Shown here piece by piece: positions 29,965 through 38,628 of a DNA stretch of 64,000 nt (position 1 is its first letter; each line of letters begins with the position of its first letter). A model generated the notes under the pieces. It saw only the letters and a program-made list of their open reading frames with translations. It was not told the DNA's origin and did not search any database. The DNA comes from Vicinamibacterales bacterium (GTDB lineage Bacteria > Acidobacteriota > Vicinamibacteria > Vicinamibacterales > UBA8438), in the NCBI GenBank assembly GCA_958296065.1, contig CATQHX010000070.1:109957-173956 (forward strand), written 5' to 3'. The position numbers were made by a program, and so were the translations under genes.

Positions 29965-31803
29965 ATGCCCAACGTCCTTCGCATCGCCCTCTGCCAGTTG
30001 AACCTGGTGGTGGGCGACCTTGCCGGCAACGTCGCCGCCCTGCGGGCGCGGATCGACGAGGCGCGGGAGCATGGCGCCGACGTCGCTGTCTTCCCCGAAC
30101 TGTCGATCACCGGCTATCCGCCGGAAGACCTGCTGCTGAAACCGAGCTTCGTGCGGGACGCCACCACGGCGCTCGAGGACCTGGCCTCCACCATCACCGG
30201 GATCGTGGCCTGCGTCGGGGTGCCTGACGGTGTCGCACCCGGCTGCGGCGGGGAAGCACTTGCTGACCCCGCGTCCGTACAAGCCACAACCGGACCCGCG
30301 GGACCCGGGCTGTACAACGGTGCAGCGGTATTGGCCGACGGTCGCGTCGCGGCGCTCTACCGCAAGCACCACCTGCCGAACTACGCCGTCTTCGACGAGC
30401 GGCGCTACTTCACGCCGGGCAGCGAGGCGGTCGTCATCGAGATCGACGGCCAGCGGCTTGGCGTCACGGTCTGCGAGGACATCTGGATGGCGGGCGGCCC
30501 GGCGGAATGGGCGGCCCGGCACGGTGGAGCGGAGACCATTCTCAATCTCTCGGCGTCGCCCTATCACCGGGGCAAGGGACGGGAGCGGGAGGAGCTTTTC
30601 GCCGCGCGCTGCCGCGACCACCGCTGTTTTCTGGCGTTCTGCAACGCGGTCGGCGGGCAAGACGAGCTGGTGTTCGACGGCCACAGCCTGGTCATCGGAC
30701 CGGACGGAACGGTCATCGCCCGCGGCGCGGCGTTCGAGGAGGACATGCTCGTCGTCGAGCTCGACCCGGCCGCCGCCCGCGAGCTCCGAGGGGCCGACCC
30801 ACGGTGGGGCACGCCGCCGGCGCCTTCGAGCGCGGCCCGGTCACCGGCGCCTGGAGACGGACCGGAAAGAGGTCGCGTGTCCACTGTCCTGCTCGAGCGA
30901 CCGGCCGCGTCCGGCCGCCCCCTCATCCATCCGCGTCCGCCAGCGGAATCGCTGTCTTCCGAGGCAGAGATCTACCGTGCGCTCACCCTCGGCACGGCGG
31001 ACTACGTGCGCAAGATCGGCTTTCCGGGGGCCGTGCTCGGGCTCTCCGGCGGCATCGATTCCGCCCTCGCACTCACTGTTGCGGCCGACGCCATCGGTCC
31101 GCAAGCGGTGACCGCCGTCTCGATGCCGTCGCGCTACACCGCCGGAATGAACCGGGACGACGCGGCCATCCTGGCCCGCCGGCTCGGCGTCGGGTTCCTC
31201 GAGCTGCCGATCGAGGAGCTGGCCGTTGCGTACGGCGCGGCGCTGGCCGACCCATTCGCCGGCACGGAGCCCGGCGTCGCCGAGGAGAACCTGCAGGCGC
31301 GCATCCGGGGCAACCTGCTCATGGCCCTGTCGAACAAGTTCGGCTGGCTGGTGCTCACCACCGGCAACAAGAGCGAGATGAGCGTCGGTTACGCCACCCT
31401 CTACGGCGACATGGCGGGCGGCTTCGCGGTGCTGAAGGACGTGCTGAAGACCTGGGTGTATCGGCTGGCGGTCTGGCGCAACCGCAACGGCGAGGTCATC
31501 CCGCAACGCATCATCGACAAGCCGCCCACCGCCGAGCTGCGCGACAACCAGCGCGACTCCGACAGCCTGCCGCCCTACGACGTGCTCGACGGGATTCTGC
31601 AAGCGTACGTCGAGGAAGACCGCGGCCCGGCGGAGATGGAGGCGCTCGGCTTCGCTCCGCAGACGGTGGCGCGCGTGGTGCAGCTCGTCGACCGCGCGGA
31701 GTACAAGCGCCGACAGGCGCCTCCTGGAGTCCGCATCTCGACACGGGCGTTCGGCAAGGACCGCCGGCTGCCGATCACCAACCGCTACGCCCCGGCGAGC
31801 TGA
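29965..31803 (+). CDS. nadE: Glutamine-dependent NAD+ synthetase
   Basis: A 612-residue two-domain enzyme: amidation of nicotinic acid adenine dinucleotide to NAD+, with ammonia from glutamine. The N-terminal nitrilase-like glutaminase has the triad Glu45 (VFPELSITGYPPEDLL), Lys ~134 (RKHHLPNYAVFDE) and Cys ~170 (GVTVCEDIWM). The C-terminal synthetase has the PP-loop LGLSGGIDSALAL (~res 361), RIRGNLLMALSN and TTGNKSEMSVGY. Length and motifs are complete. No Shine-Dalgarno precedes ATG 29965. Confidence 0.95.
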   Translation: MPNVLRIALCQLNLVVGDLAGNVAALRARIDEAREHGADVAVFPELSITGYPPEDLLLKPSFVRDATTALEDLASTITGIVACVGVPDGVAPGCGGEALADPASVQATTGPAGPGLYNGAAVLADGRVAALYRKHHLPNYAVFDERRYFTPGSEAVVIEIDGQRLGVTVCEDIWMAGGPAEWAARHGGAETILNLSASPYHRGKGREREELFAARCRDHRCFLAFCNAVGGQDELVFDGHSLVIGPDGTVIARGAAFEEDMLVVELDPAAARELRGADPRWGTPPAPSSAARSPAPGDGPERGRVSTVLLERPAASGRPLIHPRPPAESLSSEAEIYRALTLGTADYVRKIGFPGAVLGLSGGIDSALALTVAADAIGPQAVTAVSMPSRYTAGMNRDDAAILARRLGVGFLELPIEELAVAYGAALADPFAGTEPGVAEENLQARIRGNLLMALSNKFGWLVLTTGNKSEMSVGYATLYGDMAGGFAVLKDVLKTWVYRLAVWRNRNGEVIPQRIIDKPPTAELRDNQRDSDSLPPYDVLDGILQAYVEEDRGPAEMEALGFAPQTVARVVQLVDRAEYKRRQAPPGVRISTRAFGKDRRLPITNRYAPAS

Positions 31804-31884
31804 GCGACGGCGGCCGCCCAACGCGGGCATGTCCGCCGGACGATGCCGCGGTATTCGCGCTGCTGCAAAAGGGGTTTGGCGGCG

Positions 31885-32835
31885 CTATCCGCGCGACGCC
31901 GCACCGGCACCGCCATCGCCCGATACCTGCTTCAGCACGGTGGTGGCGGCACCGATCATGGACGCGACGTCGCTCAGGTTGGCCGGTACAATCAGGGTAT
32001 TGCCCGCCTTCGCCAAGCTGCCGAACTGTTCCAGGTAGTCCTCGGCGACGCGCAGTTGCATGGCCTTGTCGCCGCCTTCCGCGTTGAGCGCCGCGGCCAC
32101 CTTCGTCAAGCCCTCCGCCGTCGCCTCGGCCACCGCCAGAATGGCCGCCGCCTCACCCTCGGCCTCGTTGATCTGCTGCTGCTTGGCCGCCTCCGACTCC
32201 TTGATGACCCGCTGCTTCTCGCCCTCGGCCTGGTTGATCTTGGCGTCCCGGCCACCCTCGGACTCGAGAATCGTGGCGCGCTTCTCCCGCTCGGCGCGCA
32301 TCTGCTTCTCCATCGCGGACAGCACGTCGTGCGGCGGGTTGATGTTCTTGATCTCGTAGCGCAGCACCTTGACGCCCCACGGATTGGAGGCCTGGTCGAG
32401 CTCCTCGACCACCCGCAGGTTGATGTGGCTGCGTTCCTCGAAGGTCTTGTCCAGCTCGATCTTGCCGATCTCGCTGCGCAGGGTGGTCTGGGCGAGCTGG
32501 GCGATCGCGAACAGGTAGTCGCCGATGCCGTAGGACGCCTTGCGCGCGTCCATCACCTGCAGGTACAGCACGCCGTCCACCCCTACCTGGACGTTGTCAG
32601 CGGTGATGCAGATCTGCTCCTCGACGTCTATCGCCCGCTCCTTCAGGCTGTGCCGGTAGGCGACCCGCTCGACGAACGGGATCAGGAGGGCGAACCCGGA
32701 TTCGAGGGTTCTCGAGTACTTGCCGAGGCTCTCGACGATGTAGGCGTTCTGCTGCGGCACGACCACCGCCGTCTTCGCGATGACGAAGATCACGACCAGA
32801 GCCAGAACCAGGGCGACGATGAAACCCGCATCCAT
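31885..32835 (-). CDS. qmcA: SPFH/stomatin-like membrane protein (QmcA family)
   Basis: A 316-residue protein. An N-terminal membrane helix (FIVALVLALVVIFVIA) precedes the SPFH/band-7 domain (VVPQQNAYIVESLGKYSRTLESG, ITADNVQVGVDGVLYLQVMD, ERSHINLRVVEELDQA). A long Ala/Glu coiled coil (~210-270) drives oligomerisation. The start at 32835 has GGAG 7 nt upstream. It follows nfeD by 19 nt; SPFH proteins and NfeD form a membrane-microdomain pair linked to quality control and lipid organisation. Confidence 0.9.
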   Translation of the reverse strand: MDAGFIVALVLALVVIFVIAKTAVVVPQQNAYIVESLGKYSRTLESGFALLIPFVERVAYRHSLKERAIDVEEQICITADNVQVGVDGVLYLQVMDARKASYGIGDYLFAIAQLAQTTLRSEIGKIELDKTFEERSHINLRVVEELDQASNPWGVKVLRYEIKNINPPHDVLSAMEKQMRAEREKRATILESEGGRDAKINQAEGEKQRVIKESEAAKQQQINEAEGEAAAILAVAEATAEGLTKVAAALNAEGGDKAMQLRVAEDYLEQFGSLAKAGNTLIVPANLSDVASMIGAATTVLKQVSGDGGAGAASRG

Positions 32836-32854
32836 GATGGTTCTCCGTGTCGAA

Positions 32855-33310
32855 TCAATGCACAGATTCCGAGGACGGCGCCTCGACGATCTCCAGCGCG
32901 ACGCCGTCGGTATCGACCACGACGGCGCCCGTCCCGCGGGGCATCGCATCCGGTCCCACGTTCACTGCCGTCCACTCCGTCCCCTGCAGGCGCACCCGGG
33001 TCCGTCCGCCGGAAGCGACGTCCTCGTCGACCACGACCGCGGCCCCGACCGCCGCATGTCGAAACTCCGCCCCGCCGCCGCCGCCCCGCAACCGGTCGTA
33101 GCACTTCTGCCGGAACAGCACCATCGAGGCGATGGCGAGGATCGAGAACGCCACCCACTGCGCCCACGCCGGCAGGCCGACCCCGGCCAGTCCGAGGAGG
33201 CCCACGCAGATCGCCGCAACGCCGGCGAAGGCGAGATAGAACGCCGCGTCGGTCAGCAGCTCCGCGCCCGCCAGTACGATTCCTATGATCAGCCAGCCCC
33301 ACCAGGACAT
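32855..33310 (-). CDS. NfeD family membrane protein
   Basis: A 151-residue protein with three or four hydrophobic segments (SWWGWLIIGIVLAGAELL, FYLAFAGVAAICVGLLGLAGVGL, QWVAFSILAIASMVLF) and a C-terminal OB-fold (VGAAVVVDEDVASGGRTRVRLQGTEWTAV). This is the short NfeD form without protease domain. ATG 33310 has GGGAG 6 nt upstream. It is the first gene of a two-gene operon with the SPFH protein. Confidence 0.9.
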   Translation of the reverse strand: MSWWGWLIIGIVLAGAELLTDAAFYLAFAGVAAICVGLLGLAGVGLPAWAQWVAFSILAIASMVLFRQKCYDRLRGGGGGAEFRHAAVGAAVVVDEDVASGGRTRVRLQGTEWTAVNVGPDAMPRGTGAVVVDTDGVALEIVEAPSSESVH

Positions 33311-33435
33311 GTCGTGCTCCCGACGCCGCTTCCGGTCAGACTCTCCGCCGAGTCGGATAGACGGATGTGCGCATCCCGTACCATTCAGTGTATACGTCGG
33401 GTGAGAGGGCGCGGCATGCAAAGGAGCAAGTGACC

Positions 33436-34377
33436 ATGACCTGCCTGAAGAGACTCGTTGCCGCGTCGAGCGGCGCCGCCGTCGTTCTGGCCGCGGCGAC
33501 GGCGGCGGCCCAGGACCGGACCCCGACCGGGGAGCCGGGCGGAAAGGACGCCTGCATGGAAATCCTCGCCCATCGCGGCGCGTCGGGCTACCTGCCGGAG
33601 CACACGCTGCCCGGCTACGCGCTCGCTCATGGACAGGGCGCCGCCTGGATCGAGCCGGACGTCGTGCTGACCGCCGACGGCGTCGCCATCGCCCTGCACG
33701 ACATCACGCTGGACCGCACCACGAACGTCGCCGAGCTGTACCCCGATCGGGCGCGCGCCGACGGCCGGCACTACGCGGCCGACTTCACCTACGCGGAGAT
33801 CGAGAGGCTCAGCGTGGTCGAGGCCCTGCCGGATCGCTATCCTCATCGGACGTTCCGCGTGCCGCGCCTGGCGGACGTCCTGGAGCTGGTCGACGGCCTC
33901 AACCGTACCACCGGGCGCCGGGTCGGGGTCTATCCGGAGCTGAAGAGCCCCAGCGTCCAGCCGGACCTGGCCCGCACCCTGCTCGCGGAGCTCGCGGGCT
34001 ACGCCTGGCCGATCCGGATTCAGTCGTTCGACGACGAGGCCCTGGCGGCGCTCGATACCGACCTGCCACGCGTGCAGCTCATCGCCCGGCCGGACCAGCT
34101 CACGCCCTCCGGCCTGAACCGAATCGCTTCGTACGCGATCGGCATCGGCGTGCCCAAGGAGCTCGTGTTTCAGGATTCCGCCGTCGTCGAGCTGGCGCAC
34201 CACCTCGGCCTGCAGGTGCACGCCTACACCCTGCGGGCCGACCGGGTCGACACCACGTTCGACTCCCTCGCCGGCGAGGTGGCGGCGCTGATGGAGGCCG
34301 GCGTCGACGCCGTGTTCACGGACCATCCGGACCAGGTGCTGGCCCTGGTGGCCCGCTCGTGCGATACCGCACGATGA
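33436..34377 (+). CDS. glpQ: Glycerophosphodiester phosphodiesterase, periplasmic
   Basis: A 313-residue TIM-barrel hydrolase that splits glycerophosphodiesters into glycerol-3-phosphate and an alcohol. Signal peptide AASSGAAVVLAAATAAAQ. Catalytic and metal residues: HRGASGYLPEHT (His45, Arg46, Glu55, His56), LHDITLDRTTN, YPELKSP, and a late QSFDDEAL. AAGGAG is 9 nt upstream of ATG 33436. Full length for the GlpQ class. Confidence 0.93.
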   Translation: MTCLKRLVAASSGAAVVLAAATAAAQDRTPTGEPGGKDACMEILAHRGASGYLPEHTLPGYALAHGQGAAWIEPDVVLTADGVAIALHDITLDRTTNVAELYPDRARADGRHYAADFTYAEIERLSVVEALPDRYPHRTFRVPRLADVLELVDGLNRTTGRRVGVYPELKSPSVQPDLARTLLAELAGYAWPIRIQSFDDEALAALDTDLPRVQLIARPDQLTPSGLNRIASYAIGIGVPKELVFQDSAVVELAHHLGLQVHAYTLRADRVDTTFDSLAGEVAALMEAGVDAVFTDHPDQVLALVARSCDTAR

Positions 34378-34445
34378 ACCCCGGGGCAGTGCATCCGCCC
34401 GTCATGGGCATCGTGGCCAACTCGATGAAGGTGGCTACCGGAAGC

Positions 34446-34451
34446 TACCAT
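34446..34451 (+). promoter_or_regulatory. -10 element before the orphan antitoxin
   Basis: TACCAT, then TGACGTC (7 nt), then ATG 34459, with no ribosome-binding site. Leaderless-type arrangement. Confidence 0.45.
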
Positions 34452-34458
34452 TGACGTC

Positions 34459-34656
34459 ATGCACTCCGTCGGCCTGAAGGTGCTCAACAACAAGCTCAGC
34501 GAGTACGTGCGCCTGGCCGCCGCGGGGGAAACCGTGCTCGTGACGGACCGCGACCGCGTCGTCGCGGAGATCGTGCCGCCGCGCGCCGAACACAGTCCCA
34601 TCCTCGCCGACGCCCTGCTCGCCGACATGGGCGCATGTCGGACGCCGCCAGGATGA
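34459..34656 (+). CDS. Orphan Phd/YefM-type antitoxin (65 aa)
   Basis: MHSVGLKVLNNKLSEYVRLA and AGETVLVTDRDRVVAEIVPP is the N-terminal DNA-binding part of a Phd/YefM antitoxin. The C-terminal toxin-binding region is short and ends abruptly (ADMGACRTPPG). No toxin follows: the 84 bp to the PqqD-like gene hold no PIN or RelE frame. It may be a stranded antitoxin that still represses DNA or protects against a related toxin. Some decay at the 3' end is likely. Confidence 0.65.
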   Translation: MHSVGLKVLNNKLSEYVRLAAAGETVLVTDRDRVVAEIVPPRAEHSPILADALLADMGACRTPPG

Positions 34657-34740
34657 TGGGCATTCCGCTCAGCGATCTGACCGTGTGACGGACAGCCTTT
34701 CAATGGCGCGGCACGCGGTTCGACTTCGCTCATACCGCCC

Positions 34741-35142
34741 TCATACCGAGATCATCCGCGACCGCAGCATCGATTGGATGAACCGCGCCAGACGCTCCTC
34801 GGCCGGCTCGACGCGCTCGCCGAACCCCGCCCGCAGCCGTCCGGCGATCTCCGTCAGCGGCGTCTCGCCGTCGCACGCCCTCCAGATGAAGGATCCGACG
34901 TCGTCGAGGCGGATGCGGTAGCAGGGATTCCCCAGCTTCGACGCGAGCCAGCGGCCGATGCGCCCCTCGCCGAGCCGCGGGCGCAGCACGATGCAGCGCC
35001 CATCGTCGAGCTCGCGCCAGTCCAGGCATCGTCGCGGGCGGGCGTTCCAGAAGGCGACGGCATCCGGCGACGCCGCGCCGGCGAACGAGGTCCCGCCGGA
35101 TTTCCCGCCGGCGTAACCGGCTCCCGTCCCGGAATCCCGCAC
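34741..35142 (-). CDS. PqqD-like peptide-binding protein
   Basis: A 133-residue protein. Residues ~50-130 (VLRPRLGEGRIGRWLASKL...YRIRLDDVGSFIWRACDGETPLTEIAGRLRAGFGE...ERLARFIQSML) match the PqqD winged fold, which presents a precursor peptide to a radical SAM enzyme. No PqqA, radical SAM or other RiPP gene lies nearby; it sits 16 nt behind an OPT transporter. Start GTG 35142 has GGGGAG 8 nt upstream. In acidobacteria stand-alone PqqD proteins are frequent and uncharacterised. Confidence 0.8.
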   Translation of the reverse strand: MRDSGTGAGYAGGKSGGTSFAGAASPDAVAFWNARPRRCLDWRELDDGRCIVLRPRLGEGRIGRWLASKLGNPCYRIRLDDVGSFIWRACDGETPLTEIAGRLRAGFGERVEPAEERLARFIQSMLRSRMISV

Positions 35143-35158
35143 GGAAGGCGCTCCCCGG

Positions 35159-37129
35159 TCAGTCTCCGGCGCCGCGCATCGCGTTCAGCGGCATCCTCAC
35201 CAGCATGTAGTAGAGCAGGAAGAAGATGAGCGCCCCGCCGAGCGCGCTGTCGGCGATCTGCGGCAGGACCAGCCACGGAATCGCCTCGCTGGCGCCCACC
35301 ACGAAGGCGAGCAGCACCGCCATCAGCGCCTCGCCGGCGATGAAGCCGGACGAGAGCAGCACCCCCGTATTGTTGGCACGCGTCCGCTCCTCCCCGGTCG
35401 CCTCCCGCTCGTCGAGGGAGCGCGACAGCCACCAGCTGACGAGGCCGCCGACGAAGATGGCCGCCGTCGACGGGAACGGCAGGTACATGCCGACCGCGAT
35501 GAGCATCGGCGACGGCGCCTGGAGGAGAATCAGGACGCTGGCCAACGCCATCCCGGCGATGACCAGCGGCCAGGCCATGTCCCCCCCGACGATGCCCTGC
35601 GCAATGAGCGCCATCAGGCCGGCCTGCGGGGCCGGCAGCTCGGGACTGCCGATCTCGTACACCCGGTCCATCAGGATCATCGGCCAGATGAGGACCATCG
35701 CGGCCACGGTCACGCCGATCAGCTCGCCGATTTGCATCTTCCAGGGCGTGCCGCCGAGGATGTGGCCCACCTTCAGGTCCTGCAGCATGTCGCCCGCGAT
35801 GCCGCAGGCGCAGCAGACGACCCCGGCCACCGCCAGCACCCCGAGGATGCCTCCGGATCCGGTCACCCCGATGCCGACCATGACGACGGCGGCGATGAGC
35901 AGGGTGCTCAGGGTCAGGCCGCTGATCGGGTTGTTGGAGCTGCCGAGCAGGCCCACCAGATAGCCGGCCACCGCGGCGAACAGGAACCCGAGGATGACCA
36001 TCATGATCGTCAGCAGGATGGCGCCGCCGAAGCTCTCGCTGAAGTACCAGTAGAGGCCGAACAGCGGCACCGCCAGCGCAGCGATGCCGAGGCCGGTCTT
36101 CCGGAAGTCGATGTCGACGTCCTGGCGGCTGGCGCCTCCCGCCTGCGTGGTGCCGAGATCGCCGAGGGCGCGCCCGATGCCCTGGATGAGGGACATGCGC
36201 AGGTTGTACAGCGTGTAGAACGCCGCGACGATCATCGTCCCGACGGCGAGCGGCCGGACCTGCCGCAGCCACACCTCGGTGCTCAGATCGATGAAACCCG
36301 CCGAATCGGCCGCCTGGGCCGCCAGCTCCGGGTTCAGGAAGAGGCTCAACGGGACGAGCAGCAGCCAGCCGAGGACCGCCCCGGCGAACAGGGTGGCGGC
36401 AATCTGCGGCCCGACGATGAAACCGACGCCGAGCAGCGCCGGCGACGCCGCCGGCGACTGCAGCAGGAACCCACCGACGTAGTTCACCTGCCGGCCCAGC
36501 ATCTCGATGGTCGACTGCCCGAGCGAGACGAACCACGTGGCCGAGTCGGCCACCAGCTTGATGCCGTTGCTGTTCTTGAGCAGCTCCCAGGCCCCGGCGA
36601 CCCCCATCGCCTGGAACACGAACTTGGCGCCCGTCTGCCGCCCGCCCTGCCCCGCCTTGACCAGCTCCGCCGCGGCGACGCTCTCGGGAAACGGCAGATC
36701 CGCCTCGACCACCAGCGTGCGGCGCAGCACGATGATGAAGAGGACGCCGAGGATGCCGCCCACCAGCATGATGGCGGTGCTCTCCCAGTAGCGCAGCTCG
36801 TCCCAGACCCCGCTGATGACGAACGCGGGGATCGTGAAGATCGCGCCGGCGACCAGCGCCTCCCCCACCGACGCGGTGGTCCGCGCCATGTTCTCCTCGA
36901 GGATCGAACCCCGGAAGAGGCGCAGCGCGGCCATCGCCACCACCGCGGCCGGGAAGGTGGCGGCCACCGTCAGGCCCGCCCGCATCCCGAGGTAGGCGTT
37001 GGCGGTGCCGAGCACGATCGCCATCGCCGTGCCGAGCAGCACGGCCCGAAACGTCAACTCCGGCAGGTCGGACGACTCGGGCACGAACGGCACGAAGGGA
37101 CGCGAAGACGGATCGCTGGTGGGATTCAT
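35159..37129 (-). CDS. OPT family oligopeptide transporter
   Basis: A 656-residue membrane protein with about 14-16 hydrophobic helices; family blocks include TFRAVLLGTAMAIVLGTANAYLGMRAGLTVAATFPAAV, GGILGVLFIIVLRR, SGLTLSTLLIAA and AGDMLQDLKVGHILGGTPWKMQIGELIG. Imports oligopeptides or metal-siderophore complexes driven by protons. ATG 37129 (MNPTSDPSSRPFVPFVPES) chosen as the last start before the first conserved block. A PqqD-like gene follows after 16 nt, which hints at peptide handling but is unproven. Confidence 0.93.
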   Translation of the reverse strand: MNPTSDPSSRPFVPFVPESSDLPELTFRAVLLGTAMAIVLGTANAYLGMRAGLTVAATFPAAVVAMAALRLFRGSILEENMARTTASVGEALVAGAIFTIPAFVISGVWDELRYWESTAIMLVGGILGVLFIIVLRRTLVVEADLPFPESVAAAELVKAGQGGRQTGAKFVFQAMGVAGAWELLKNSNGIKLVADSATWFVSLGQSTIEMLGRQVNYVGGFLLQSPAASPALLGVGFIVGPQIAATLFAGAVLGWLLLVPLSLFLNPELAAQAADSAGFIDLSTEVWLRQVRPLAVGTMIVAAFYTLYNLRMSLIQGIGRALGDLGTTQAGGASRQDVDIDFRKTGLGIAALAVPLFGLYWYFSESFGGAILLTIMMVILGFLFAAVAGYLVGLLGSSNNPISGLTLSTLLIAAVVMVGIGVTGSGGILGVLAVAGVVCCACGIAGDMLQDLKVGHILGGTPWKMQIGELIGVTVAAMVLIWPMILMDRVYEIGSPELPAPQAGLMALIAQGIVGGDMAWPLVIAGMALASVLILLQAPSPMLIAVGMYLPFPSTAAIFVGGLVSWWLSRSLDEREATGEERTRANNTGVLLSSGFIAGEALMAVLLAFVVGASEAIPWLVLPQIADSALGGALIFFLLYYMLVRMPLNAMRGAGD

Positions 37130-37299
37130 GCCGTCATTCTGCACAACGGGTGGACGGTTGTCACCTCCGCGGCACGGAGGCGGCCCCAGCCGCCCCGCAA
37201 GGGTCCGCCGCGCGGCCTGTTGCATCACGGCGGAGATAGTCGTCGTAGAGTTCGGCCGTTTGCCGAACCCGTTCTACGACGCGCCCGACCGCTCGCCGG

Positions 37300-37305
37300 T
37301 ATACT
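37300..37305 (+). promoter_or_regulatory. -10 element of metF
   Basis: TATACT, 9 nt before the TTG start of metF, without a Shine-Dalgarno. Leader of about 3 nt. Confidence 0.45.
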
Positions 37306-37314
37306 CTCGCTGCC

Positions 37315-38262
37315 TTGAGGCGCATCCCCGACATCTACGCCGAGAAGCGCGCCGCCGGCCGGCCGGTCATCTCCATCGAGTTCTTCCCGCCGAAGACACC
37401 GCAGGGAGACCGGAGCCTGTTCGAGCGGGTGCTGCCCCGTCTGGCCGAAGCGCGGCCCGACTTCTGCTCGGTCACCTACGGCGCCGGAGGCGGCGGCACG
37501 CGCGCCAGGACCCTGTCGATCGTCGACCGCCTGCAGCGGGAGCACGGCCTCACCGCCATGGCGCACGTCACCTGCGTCAGCTTCACGCGGGTGGAGATGG
37601 ACGGCTTCCTCGACGAGGCAGCGGGGCTCGGCATCGAGAACATCCTGGCCCTGCGCGGCGACCCGCCCCCGGGGGAGCCGGACTTCGTGCGGCCGGCCGG
37701 CGGGTTCGACTACGCCTACCAGCTCATCGACGTCCTGAAATCCCGGTCCGACGAGTTCGCCGTCGGCTGCGCCGGCTTTCCCGAAGGCCATCCCGACTGC
37801 ACGGAGGCGAGGGAGGTCGACTGGCGGCGGCTGCGCGACAAGGTCGCCCACGGCGCCGAGTTCATCCTCACCCAGCTCTTCTTCGACAACGCCGACTACT
37901 TCCGGATGGTCGAACACCTGACCGGCTCGCTCGACGTCACCGTGCCGATAACCCCCGGCATCCTGCCCATCCTGAGCACGAAGCAGGTCAAGCGCTTCAC
38001 CGCGCTCTGCGGCGCGACGCTGCCATCTTCGCTCGTCGCAGACCTCGACCGGCTCGGAGACGACGACGAGGCAGTGACCGAGTTCGGCATCGAGTTCGCC
38101 TCGCGGCAGTGCGAGGCCCTGCTGGCCGGCGGGGCGCCCGGCCTGCATCTGTACGGCCTCAATCGCTCGCGGTCGCCGCTCGCGATCCTGAGCAACCTCG
38201 GCCTCGCCTCAGCCCCGCGGGACGCCGTGCCGGAAGGCGAGCCCGGCGTTTCGGGACGCTAG
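37315..38262 (+). CDS. metF: Methylenetetrahydrofolate reductase
   Basis: A 315-residue TIM-barrel flavoenzyme: 5,10-methylene-THF to 5-methyl-THF, the methyl source for methionine. Blocks: ISIEFFPPKTPQG (catalytic Glu), FCSVTYGAGGGGTRARTLSIV, AHVTCVSFTR, ENILALRGDPP, GAEFILTQLFFDNADYF, TPGILPI and GIEFASRQCEALLAGGAPGLHLYGLN. Start codon is TTG. Its last 18 bp (GGCGTTTCGGGACGCTAG) match a repeat found at 55645-55661, so the 3' end lies in repeat-derived DNA. A hairpin follows the stop. Confidence 0.95.
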   Translation: MRRIPDIYAEKRAAGRPVISIEFFPPKTPQGDRSLFERVLPRLAEARPDFCSVTYGAGGGGTRARTLSIVDRLQREHGLTAMAHVTCVSFTRVEMDGFLDEAAGLGIENILALRGDPPPGEPDFVRPAGGFDYAYQLIDVLKSRSDEFAVGCAGFPEGHPDCTEAREVDWRRLRDKVAHGAEFILTQLFFDNADYFRMVEHLTGSLDVTVPITPGILPILSTKQVKRFTALCGATLPSSLVADLDRLGDDDEAVTEFGIEFASRQCEALLAGGAPGLHLYGLNRSRSPLAILSNLGLASAPRDAVPEGEPGVSGR

Positions 38263-38265
38263 GAG

Positions 38266-38322
38266 TCTGCGCCGCGGATCTGTAGCGTCGCGACGCTCGC
38301 GGCGCTGCGCACGGAGCAGACG
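38266..38322. repeat. Nested palindromic structure after metF
   Basis: Centre AGCGTCGCGACGCT (38284-38297) is a perfect 14-bp palindrome. It is framed by GCGCCGCG/CGCGGCGC-like arms and an outer GTCTGC/GCAGAC pair. It can form a long hairpin between metF and the DUF5916 fragment. No T-run follows, so it is at best a weak terminator. Confidence 0.5.
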
Positions 38323-38328
38323 CGGACG

Positions 38329-38583
38329 TCAGAACCGGAACAGCCGGTTGAACTTGACGACGAAGCCGCGCGGTTGCGCAGGTCCCAGCTCCGGTCGGGC
38401 CGCAACCCGCCGGTGACGTCGTCGTCGGTGTAGACCACGAACAGCTCGCTGCCGGGGCTGTATTCCCACCGCAGCCGCAGGTTGCTGCCGAACGACTCGC
38501 CGGCCGAGTGGTACTGCAGCAGTCCGCTGAAGAACATCCGCGGCATCGAACGCGTCGTTCACCCGCGTCGCCGCCAGACCGTG
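38329..38583 (-). pseudogene. DUF5916 C-terminal fragment (frameshifted)
   Basis: Encodes the last ~80 residues of the barrel protein at 39551-42571: ATRVNDAFD, then (next frame) MFFSGLLQYHSAGESFGSNL, RWEYSPGSELFVVYTDDDVTGGLRPDRSWDLRN, then (third frame) RGFVVKFNRLFRF and stop. Two one-base changes break the frame. It must come from duplication of a DUF5916 gene followed by loss of the front ~900 codons. Confidence 0.85.
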
Positions 38584-38616
38584 CGAAGAGAGGCAGCCCT
38601 TGCGCAGCGGCGCCTG

Positions 38617-38622
38617 TATGCT
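38617..38622 (+). promoter_or_regulatory. -10 element of leaderless methyltransferase promoter
   Basis: TATGCT, CTGCGC, ATG: 6-nt spacing, no Shine-Dalgarno. Confidence 0.6.
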
Positions 38623-38628
38623 CTGCGC

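Noticed and set aside
38266..38322. Hairpin after metF considered as a rho-independent terminator
   Set aside because: The structure is strong but no run of T follows on either strand, so it was listed as a palindromic repeat only.
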